The notes under the pieces were generated by a model. That model was given only the letters and a program-made list of their open reading frames with translations. It was not told the origin of the DNA and did not search any database. Position numbers and translations under genes: made by a program. From Scybalousia_A sp964639765 (lineage in GTDB: Bacteria > Bacteroidota > Bacteroidia > Bacteroidales > P3): a stretch of 10,701 bases of DNA. Within the stretch, counting starts at the first letter, position 1; every line of letters begins with the position of its first letter. This document shows positions 5,313 through 10,701 of this stretch, piece by piece. Location: positions 1-10,701 of the forward strand of contig CAZXEN010000044.1 of the NCBI GenBank assembly GCA_964639765.1, written 5' to 3'.

Positions 5313-5876
5313 TTAGGTTAATTTGCTTGAAATTATTTCAGCCATAAATCTATTTGTTATTTCATAATTGAAATCTTCAATATATGAATTTAGGGGTTTT
5401 GAACCATCTGCAACAATGTTTTCAATGTATGATACAACAAATGCTGTAATCCGTTCTCGATTGCAGGGGAGTGCAGCATTAATCTCAATAGATTCAACAT
5501 AGGAAATTAATGCGTTCTGAATTATTGGTCTAAGGTTTGCCTCAAGTTGTTTCGAAATGCAGATTTCTTGAGCACACTTTATGGTTTTAATCATTTTCAT
5601 AAAGTTATTACCTGTCAAGGAACTAGTGTCAACTAAATCAACATACGGTGCCATTTCATCGCTTGTTTGAGCAAATAAATCTTCAGCGTAGACATAAAGA
5701 CTCCTTTGAGCCGCATCACTTATTTGGTCTCGTATTGGAACAGTTCTGTTATCAAAAATATTACCAAACAGATATAGAGACGCATTGTCAATATTAGGAT
5801 AAAGACAACGATTAGTAAAAAAGTATGGTTTTCGTTCAATCGAACCTTTTGGAATAATAATAAAAATCACCTTCAA
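5313..5876 (-). CDS. Hypothetical protein (up to 187 aa), start uncertain
   Basis: Mostly helical, with acidic stretches (SDEMAPYVDLVD, LNSYIEDFNYEITNRFMAEI) and no membrane segment apart from a short hydrophobic start. No family is recognised. The TTG at 5876 has no ribosome binding site. The best one, AAGGTGA at 5873-5867, lies inside this start and would serve an ATT codon at 5861 or 5858. The frame is also open upstream to about 5933 and into the repeat at 5888-6008. The gene may thus use an unusual start, or have lost its original 5' end when the repeat arrived. It heads the leftward cluster; about 45 bases separate its stop from the next gene. Confidence 0.5.
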   Translation of the reverse strand: MKVIFIIIPKGSIERKPYFFTNRCLYPNIDNASLYLFGNIFDNRTVPIRDQISDAAQRSLYVYAEDLFAQTSDEMAPYVDLVDTSSLTGNNFMKMIKTIKCAQEICISKQLEANLRPIIQNALISYVESIEINAALPCNRERITAFVVSYIENIVADGSKPLNSYIEDFNYEITNRFMAEIISSKLT

Positions 5877-5943
5877 ATGTGCACAGTGGACGGTTCTCTG
5901 TGTTCGATAATTCCAACAACTAAAACTTAATATTCACATTAAA

Positions 5944-5977
5944 AGCCGATGGGAATACCCCCATCGGCTAATTTTTT
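5944..5977 (+). terminator. Intrinsic terminator in repeat A
   Basis: AGCCGATGGG (5944-5953) pairs perfectly with CCCATCGGCT (5960-5969), followed by AATTTTTT. No rightward gene lies directly upstream, so it is an orphan terminator or ends a small RNA. Confidence 0.8.
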
Positions 5978-5983
5978 GTCGAA
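5976..5983 (+). promoter_or_regulatory. Perfect 0A box (TTGTCGAA)
   Basis: It matches the Spo0A binding consensus TGTCGAA. It lies about 80 bases before the 6061 gene, overlapping the terminator tail. The matching position in repeat B reads TTGTATAA, so the box is specific to copy A. A chance match in AT-rich DNA is possible. Confidence 0.35.
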
Positions 5984-5993
5984 AAAAGTAAAA

Positions 5994-6029
5994 TTTTTGT
6001 CACAAAAAGGTCAGCCGTTTCGATATACT
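5994..6029 (+). promoter_or_regulatory. Palindromic TTTTTGTCACAAAAA operator or promoter
   Basis: A perfect 7+1+7 palindrome (5994-6008) contains TTGTCA. A TATACT lies 21 bases further on (6024-6029), longer than an ordinary promoter spacer. Related TTTTTGTCATAA (7206-7217) and CTTGTCACAAAA (8414-8425) precede the next two genes, suggesting shared control. Confidence 0.4.
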
Positions 6030-6060
6030 TTTTATAGAGATATTTTAAAGAGGGTATTCG

Positions 6061-7164
6061 ATGAATGATAATGTAAATGTTGTTAATTTAATAGGTAGTG
6101 TAATGATTCCATTATTAGCTCTTATAATTTCTGTTTCGTTATACAGACGAGGTATATCTCAAACAGTTGTTGATTTTTTTACCCAAGGAGATTCAACTGA
6201 ACTAAAAGATTGTCGTAAAAAACTTTACAATGTATTTGAAAAAAACAAAAAAGCACCTTCAATTGAAACTCTATTAGAGTTAGATGAAGATGGTTCAATG
6301 GCAAAAATAATATCGTTTTATGATACTTGGGCTACTGTGCAAAAACAGCATCTTTTGCCTTTAAATACTTTTAAAGGTATTACAGGTGTAACTGCCGTTA
6401 AAGTTTACTTACTTTTACGACCATATATTGAAAAACGGCGTGAAACAATAACTATCATAAACGATATAGAGTTAAATAATTTTGATTACGCTAAAAATTT
6501 TGAAGGTATGGTGTTCAAAATTATAAAAAAGGGTTATGTTGAAATTAAAGATGAATTCTGTTTTATACCCGTCAGCAAGAAAAACAATATATTTAAATTG
6601 AAAATAAGAGGGTTAAAAAATATGTCTAAAGAAAGAAAAAAGCAAAAGAAATATAAACTTGTAGGACAACACTTTTATAATGAAGCAACTGGAGATAAAT
6701 ATACACGTGTTTTAAAAGCAAAGGATAAAATAGAAGAACATTACAAGGGCGTTGAGTGTACTGACGAATTATTTCATTGCTATAAAAGAATTTTAGTTTT
6801 AAATTTTTTAACCGACAAAGTCTTTTTTACAATGCAAATCGGCTTTTTATCTTTTGGCCTCGGCTTTTTGTTTGAAAAGATTGTTGAGCAATATGATATT
6901 CTATCAAAAAATATATCTTCAACTGTTCAAAACGACCCTACAGGTGCAATCATTTCTTTCTTAATTTTTGTTGTTTCCTTGGTTATTATTGTTTTACCTT
7001 TATTGATAATTATGTCAAAAAATATCGTCAAAGATTATAAATCTACCCAACAAATGTTTATCCTGCCATACGAGAAAAAAGTTATAGAAGCAAAGCTTAA
7101 AGAAAACCCCGAATTCAAAGAAATCATTGAAGCAATGAAAGTTGATAAAAATATAGATTTATGA
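6061..7164 (+). CDS. Membrane protein resembling DUF4760 (367 aa)
   Basis: One hydrophobic helix near residues 8-28 and two more near 255-275 and 296-318 suggest a membrane protein with a large middle domain. Residues 35-130 (FFTQGDSTELKDCRKKLYNVF, then SFYDTWATVQKQHLLPLNTFKGITG) resemble DUF4760-type proteins, in which an N-terminal helix is followed by a region with a conserved Arg-containing helix and a mid-domain Leu/Gly motif. Residues 180-230 are strongly basic. AGAGGG lies 6 bases before the ATG. Repeat A with its terminator and a possible 0A box lie just upstream. The next gene is 150 bases downstream with only a weak hairpin between. Proteins of this kind turn up in defence and mobile islands, but the role here is unknown. 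Confidence 0.6.
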   Translation: MNDNVNVVNLIGSVMIPLLALIISVSLYRRGISQTVVDFFTQGDSTELKDCRKKLYNVFEKNKKAPSIETLLELDEDGSMAKIISFYDTWATVQKQHLLPLNTFKGITGVTAVKVYLLLRPYIEKRRETITIINDIELNNFDYAKNFEGMVFKIIKKGYVEIKDEFCFIPVSKKNNIFKLKIRGLKNMSKERKKQKKYKLVGQHFYNEATGDKYTRVLKAKDKIEEHYKGVECTDELFHCYKRILVLNFLTDKVFFTMQIGFLSFGLGFLFEKIVEQYDILSKNISSTVQNDPTGAIISFLIFVVSLVIIVLPLLIIMSKNIVKDYKSTQQMFILPYEKKVIEAKLKENPEFKEIIEAMKVDKNIDL

Positions 7165-7314
7165 TTAGAACACACAAGGATTCGATTCTGTTGTGTTCAA
7201 TGAAGTTTTTGTCATAAGTTATCATATTTTATTTATGATTATATAGACAAAAATAAAAAGTGTTGTGAAATGAAACTTTATAATAAAAACTAATTAAAAT
7301 AAGGATGGAAGAAC

Positions 7315-8277
7315 ATGGAAAACAATTGCCCTGCTGTTGTTTATCATTATTGTAGTTTGGAGTCATTTTTAGCAATAATGAAAAATAGTACAATCAGGCT
7401 TACAAATATCTCTAAATCTAATGACCGACAGGAAATACACTATTGTTTTGATGTTTTTGAAAGAACATTGAGTAAATCGTGTATTGATTTTTGTAAAAAA
7501 TATATTGATGATGCTGTAACACAAAAATTTTTCAAAGGAATAAATTATTTTGATTTGGTATCTAGAGCAGTTAATAATGAATCTTTAATTTATTATGCCG
7601 CATGTTTTTCGACAGAATCTGATTTGCTTAGTCAGTGGCGAGGATATGCGGATGATGGTCAAGGTGTTGCCATTGGGTTTTATTCTCATAGTTTAATTCT
7701 TGCAAAAGATTTGAAAAATATAAAATTCAATAGAATTATTTATGACACTGTTGCAGTAAAAAAAGAATTGTGTGAATACATCACAAATAAATTGAAAAAA
7801 GCAAAGGAAAAAGCCGTAAGAAAAAACTCGCTATCTCCATATGAAGATGCAATAAACGATATTATAAGTGCGATGGTATACAATGCTGTTTTCTATAAAA
7901 ATCCAGCTTTTAGAGAAGAAAATGAATGGCGACTGGTTTTTTACCCTTTTGGTAATATAAGAAATTTGTTAATCACAAACAAATCTAAGGATATGTCTGC
8001 AAATCAACTTTTCTATGACAGAATGTATGAACCTATAGATTATAAAAAAGATTACAATGGATTAGTTCGTGGTAAAATACAATTTAAATGTACAGATAAC
8101 ACAATAGTATCATACATTGATGTGAATTTTGACAATATTAAAGATTTGCTTCTTGCAGAAATAATTATTGGACCTAAATCCAATATAGATGATAAAGATT
8201 TAAGACTTTTTCTAATGGCGAACGGATATGATTTATCAAAAATCACAATAAAAAAATCAAATGCTACCTATCAATAA
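7315..8277 (+). CDS. DUF2971-family protein (320 aa)
   Basis: The sequence shows the DUF2971 (PF11185) pattern: VYHYCSLESFLAIMKNSTIRLTN at about 9-31, a ND-x-x-E motif at 36-40 (SNDRQE), CFS followed by LLSQWRGYADDGQGVAIGF at 97-122, and FREENEWRLVF at 199-209. The His-Tyr near the N-terminus and the late E-x-E-W-R motif recall the layout of ADP-ribosyltransferase-like enzymes; that link is my inference. The family is common in phage-defence and mobile islands, with no settled activity. No signal peptide or membrane segment, so probably cytosolic. AAGGA precedes the ATG. The length is normal for the family and it appears intact. It is followed by repeat B, whose terminator would end this transcript. 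Confidence 0.8.
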   Translation: MENNCPAVVYHYCSLESFLAIMKNSTIRLTNISKSNDRQEIHYCFDVFERTLSKSCIDFCKKYIDDAVTQKFFKGINYFDLVSRAVNNESLIYYAACFSTESDLLSQWRGYADDGQGVAIGFYSHSLILAKDLKNIKFNRIIYDTVAVKKELCEYITNKLKKAKEKAVRKNSLSPYEDAINDIISAMVYNAVFYKNPAFREENEWRLVFYPFGNIRNLLITNKSKDMSANQLFYDRMYEPIDYKKDYNGLVRGKIQFKCTDNTIVSYIDVNFDNIKDLLLAEIIIGPKSNIDDKDLRLFLMANGYDLSKITIKKSNATYQ

Positions 8278-8304
8278 GCTTAAATAGTTAGACTACAACA
8301 TATG

Positions 8305-8426
8305 GAGACGGTTCTCTGTGTTCGATGAATCCAATAATTAAAACTTAATATTACACACCAAAGCAGATGGGGCATCCACCCCATCGGCTAATTTTTGTAT
8401 AAAAAATAAAAATCTTGTCACAAAAT
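8305..8426 (+). repeat. About 120-bp direct repeat, copy B
   Basis: Same order of blocks as copy A (5888-6008): ACGGTTCTCTGTGTTCGAT at 8308-8326, TTAAAACTTAATATT, terminator hairpin, TTGTCACAAAA. It lies between the DUF2971 gene and the 8504 gene. Confidence 0.75.
8362..8396 (+). terminator. Intrinsic terminator in repeat B
   Basis: AGCAGATGGGG (8362-8372) pairs with CCCCATCGGCT (8379-8389) with one A-G mismatch, followed by AATTTTTG. It ends the DUF2971 transcript. Confidence 0.8.
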
Positions 8427-8503
8427 TACTTATTGATACGATTTATTATTGTAAGAGGAGTTGCATAAAACAAATAAATAAAAAGCAGAAGAAGGATGAT
8501 TGT

Positions 8504-9532
8504 GTGAAAAGTAAAAAGAGTACGAATGATGGAGTTGTTTTTAATTTTAAGAGTAAGACGGTAGCAAAAATAATTTCTGTTGTCTCTGTCGGTATGATTA
8601 TTGCATCTGAAATTGTAAAAACATTAATTCAAGATAAGTTCACAATAATTTGTTTTGAAATAATTGAGAACATAGGATTAACACTACTCTCTGTTGGGTT
8701 AATATCGTTGATAATGGAGATTAGCACAATTGAAAGCGTAGTAAAGAAGGCCATGAATAATGTGTTATCGGTAGACTTCCCAATAGAGTCATATTCTGAA
8801 TCACACTTAAATAAACTTAAAACAAAGATATCTATGCACTGTTTGAACTGTACTGAGAACGATTTAAAAAAATCTGTTTACAAATTAGAACCCAATCTTT
8901 TAGAATTAACCAAAAGTATGTATTACGAATATCATGATATTAAATGCACTGTTATTCCTGACGATAAAAGCAATGTTTTTACAAAAAAATATAAAATGAC
9001 ATATAAAATAATTAATAGATGCAGTGTTGACAATAGGGTAAAAATTGGTATCGCATTATATGATTTAATCCCAAATATGACGGATGAAGAAAGAAGAGAA
9101 AGTGTTAAATTTACAAAATTCTTGGTGAATGGGGTTGATTTGCTTAATGATTCTGATTTGTCAATAAAAATTCAACCATTGAATGAGGATGCAGCATATG
9201 AATATGATTACATCTACATATTTGAAAGACCACTACAAAAGTGTAGAGAACACATTGTGGAATTAGAATATGAATATGAAACATTACAAACGGATTTAAC
9301 ACAGAGTTGGAAATTGAGATATCCTTGCAAAAAAACAGAACATACTATTAGTATAAAAGGGAACAACAAATGGAATCTTAAAGCCAACGCTTTTGCATCA
9401 TTCTTTCATGCTGGTTCTAAATTAGCAAACGATTTTAAGGTGGAACAGACAGTTGATAATCAAGCCAAGATACAATTCAGCGAATGGGCCATTCCAGGTG
9501 CAGGATATGTCGTTTCTTACAATAAAAAATAA
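8504..9532 (+). CDS. Two-helix membrane-anchored protein of unknown function (342 aa)
   Basis: Two hydrophobic helices near residues 20-41 and 55-72 are followed by a soluble domain of about 265 residues, probably cytosolic and beta-rich. Its end, FSEWAIPGAGYVVSYNKK, has a conserved-looking W-x-x-PG-x-GY motif. The layout (2TM hairpin plus large C-terminal domain) resembles membrane-anchored effectors of bacterial defence systems such as CBASS, where a sensor domain triggers membrane damage. No known sensor domain is recognised, so this is suggestive only. The GTG at 8504 has AAGG 6 bases upstream. An in-frame ATA at 8465 with AGAGGAG before it could add 13 basic residues. Repeat B lies upstream. 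No clear terminator follows within 180 bases until the small unit at 9544-9750. Confidence 0.6.
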   Translation: MKSKKSTNDGVVFNFKSKTVAKIISVVSVGMIIASEIVKTLIQDKFTIICFEIIENIGLTLLSVGLISLIMEISTIESVVKKAMNNVLSVDFPIESYSESHLNKLKTKISMHCLNCTENDLKKSVYKLEPNLLELTKSMYYEYHDIKCTVIPDDKSNVFTKKYKMTYKIINRCSVDNRVKIGIALYDLIPNMTDEERRESVKFTKFLVNGVDLLNDSDLSIKIQPLNEDAAYEYDYIYIFERPLQKCREHIVELEYEYETLQTDLTQSWKLRYPCKKTEHTISIKGNNKWNLKANAFASFFHAGSKLANDFKVEQTVDNQAKIQFSEWAIPGAGYVVSYNKK

Positions 9533-9543
9533 TTGAATATATA

Positions 9544-9572
9544 TTGTTATTTATTTGGATATGTGTTATACT
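9544..9572 (+). promoter_or_regulatory. Extended -10 promoter of a short transcription unit
   Basis: TTGTTA (9544-9549), 17 bases, TATACT (9567-9572) with TGT just before the -10. The start is expected near 9579, only about 13 bases before a GGAGG-led ATG. Confidence 0.7.
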
Positions 9573-9591
9573 ATATTATGGAGGTATTAAT

Positions 9592-9645
9592 ATGAAGCAT
9601 ATTAGTTTTTATTATCAAAATGTGGTTGATGAGATTCAAATGTAA
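9592..9645 (+). CDS. Micro-ORF of 17 codons
   Basis: Reads MKHISFYYQNVVDEIQM then TAA. GGAGG lies 7 bases before the ATG and a strong promoter precedes it, so it is probably translated. It overlaps a second short ORF in the +1 frame, and the pair could be one gene joined by a frameshift, or a leader peptide. No homology is recognised. Confidence 0.4.
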   Translation: MKHISFYYQNVVDEIQM

Positions 9646-9718
9646 TCAAGTTACAGGTAATAGCGAACAACGTCACAAGATGATAGTGCCTAGTCTTAAG
9701 AAAACAGATAATTATTAA
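9620..9718 (+). CDS. Overlapping 32-codon ORF in the +1 frame
   Basis: Starts MWLMRFKCNQVTGNSEQRHK and ends KKTDNY just before the terminator. It lacks a good ribosome binding site and overlaps the 17-codon ORF by 26 bases, so it may be translated by coupling, by +1 frameshifting near 9634-9643, or not at all. The RNA itself may be the functional product. Confidence 0.3.
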   Translation: MWLMRFKCNQVTGNSEQRHKMIVPSLKKTDNY

Positions 9719-9720
9719 AG

Positions 9721-9750
9721 AAACGCTACTCGTATTGAGTGGCGTTTTTT
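9721..9750 (+). terminator. Strong intrinsic terminator of the short unit
   Basis: AAACGCTACTC (9721-9731) pairs with GAGTGGCGTTT (9737-9747) over 11 bp, with a 5-base loop and six T. With the promoter at 9544 it defines a transcript of about 170 nt. Confidence 0.85.
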
Positions 9751-9751
9751 C

Positions 9752-9917
9752 GTTTACAACCATTTTTCAAATTTCATAATTATATTGACTGAACATGATA
9801 GGAGTTTTGAAAGCGTCTAAAAAATTCTAAAGTGTAAGGTCTTTTGTATGAAATAATCTGATTAGTTATTTCATCATCATTTCCTTTTCCCTTTTTATTT
9901 TTTATCTTTCAGGGGAG
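9752..9917. other. AT-rich gap without a convincing gene
   Basis: I see no supported gene here. It contains TTGACT near 9785 with no good -10 at normal spacing, and an 8-bp hairpin TGAAATAA/TTATTTCA near 9849-9875 without a T run. Confidence 0.5.
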
Positions 9918-9952
9918 AACAGGTGTTACAGTTTGTAGCACCTGTTTTCTTT
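9918..9952 (+). terminator. Hairpin beside the TnsD-like stop codon
   Basis: ACAGGTG (9919-9925) pairs with CACCTGT (9939-9945). The T run (TTTTCTTTT) is on the plus strand, so it would stop rightward transcription, yet it sits at the end of a leftward gene. It may shield that gene from antisense transcription. Confidence 0.5.
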
Positions 9953-9955
9953 TGC

Positions 9956-10701
9956 CTAAATATCACGATAAGAAAGCAACTCACAAACTAACTCTTTTGT
10001 TTTTGGATTTTTTATACATGAAAATGAAACTTCAATATCTCTTAATCGCATATTTGTCAGTTTCATAATCCTTGAGGTGTTCAGCGGTTTGTTTTCTTTT
10101 ATTAATTCATTGACAGCCCATTCAATTTCTCTTGCCCAGAATTCTGTTTGTGTTTCAATGCGTTTTTTTATATATGAGTTACACTTTGGCAGTTTATATA
10201 TTTGTTTTTGTGGAAGCCCTAATGCTTTTTCAACTTTGGCGAAAGAGAGTTTTTCGGGGCGACCATCTTTGTTGAGAATTTGCCGTACAATCTTTTTTAT
10301 CTGTGGGAGATATTGGTTATCTAATTCTTCGTATATAAGTTGTTTTGGCCCTGTTTTATGCGAAATATGTCCATCTTTTAAAACTGCATTAGCAATATCG
10401 GCAACAATAGCGTAATCAAGATTATGTTTCTTTGCCAAACTCATATACAAGTTTTTGTTTTCTTGTATATAAGTTTCGTGGGGCAGGTGTGTAATCTCAT
10501 ATACAGAAATTCCTAATAAAAAAGAAATCTGCAGAACAAAATACGGGTCAAAACGATAATTGTTGAATATCTTCTGCATATAACTGAGTTCCATTGTGGG
10601 CATATCTTCATAAAACTCAAGATAATCGTCATACAGTTTCGATATATTCCTTACAAGCCCAGAGTTGCTTATATATTCACTTTTAAGATTAGAATGAAGA
10701 A
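9956..10701 (-). CDS. TnsD/TniQ-like Tn7 target-selection protein, C-terminal part (partial)
   Basis: The frame stays open from the stop at 9956 to the right edge, so the gene is cut by the window; 247 residues are visible. An internal ATG at 10603 is not the true start, because the coding pattern continues upstream (YISNSGLVRNISKLYDDYLEFYED). The visible part fits the C-terminal region of TnsD (PF15978). It has a segment like FDPYFVLQISFLLGISVYEI, corresponding to the family's hydrophobic HPLRHLLL-type helix, and later KALGLPQKQIYKLPKCNSYI and ETQTEFWAREIEWAVNEL, matching the LP-t and ES-F-RRI-wa motifs. TnsD binds the chromosomal attachment site and recruits the Tn7 transposase. The zinc-finger TniQ domain would lie outside the window. 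The family call is moderately firm. Confidence 0.7.
   Translation of the reverse strand, partial: LHSNLKSEYISNSGLVRNISKLYDDYLEFYEDMPTMELSYMQKIFNNYRFDPYFVLQISFLLGISVYEITHLPHETYIQENKNLYMSLAKKHNLDYAIVADIANAVLKDGHISHKTGPKQLIYEELDNQYLPQIKKIVRQILNKDGRPEKLSFAKVEKALGLPQKQIYKLPKCNSYIKKRIETQTEFWAREIEWAVNELIKENKPLNTSRIMKLTNMRLRDIEVSFSCIKNPKTKELVCELLSYRDI

Larger units (their letters stand above)
5888..6008 (+). repeat. About 120-bp direct repeat, copy A
   Basis: It shares the 19-base block ACGGTTCTCTGTGTTCGAT (5890-5908), TAAAACTTAATATT, the ATGGGG/CCCCATCGGCTAATTTTT terminator and TTGTCACAAAA with copy B at 8305-8426, in the same order and spacing. It overlaps the extreme 5' side of the leftward cluster and precedes the 6061 gene. 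Confidence 0.75.

Noticed and set aside
7165..7220. Terminator after the 6061 gene
   Set aside because: GAACACA and TGTGTTC can pair across a 17-base loop and are followed by TTTTT, but the T run is 7 bases away, so I did not list it as a terminator.
10077..10415. 112-codon plus-strand ORF
   Set aside because: It lies opposite the TnsD-like gene, whose family motifs are convincing; this frame shows no motif or ribosome binding site.

Overview
The window looks like an accessory (mobile) region from a low-GC Gram-positive bacterium, probably of the Clostridia. The reasons are the strong AT richness, AAGGAG-type ribosome binding sites, dense intrinsic terminators and a stand-alone Spo0A-type DNA-binding domain. 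Two genes tie it to mobile DNA: a MobV/Pre-type relaxase (1792-3282) with a candidate oriT just upstream, and the C-terminal half of a TnsD/TniQ-like Tn7 target-selection protein running in from the right edge (9956-10701, minus strand). In Tn7 the tns genes read toward the cargo, so most or all of this window may be cargo of a Tn7-like element. The transposon ends are not visible, so that is inference.

Layout. 1-930 holds the tail of an upstream gene, several terminators, a 36-codon leftward ORF with its own promoter, ribosome binding site and terminator, and a small basic protein (648-929). 930-1790 has no protein gene. It holds a roughly 450-550 nt region rich in long-range complementarity and pseudoknot-like pairings, best read as a large structured noncoding RNA, flanked by copies of the palindrome GTGGTTAATATTAACCAC and followed by a candidate oriT. 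1792-3282 is the relaxase. 3345-3863 is a promoter, a folded leader ending in an intrinsic terminator, and a PIN/NYN-like nuclease gene. 3928-4587 is a small hypothetical gene and the Spo0A C-domain protein. 4684-5876 is a leftward cluster of three hypotheticals, two of them paralogues of each other.

5888-9532 is a defence-island-like block of three rightward genes: a membrane protein resembling DUF4760, a DUF2971 protein and a two-helix membrane-anchored protein. Two imperfect direct repeats of about 120 bp (5888-6008 and 8305-8426), each with a terminator, precede the first and third of these genes. 9544-9750 is a compact small-RNA or micro-ORF transcription unit with an extended -10 promoter and a strong terminator.

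The strongest candidates for something undescribed are the structured RNA beside the relaxase, the attenuator leader of the PIN-like gene, and the repeat-bounded block. Functions in the block are inferred from family resemblance only; no database search was possible.
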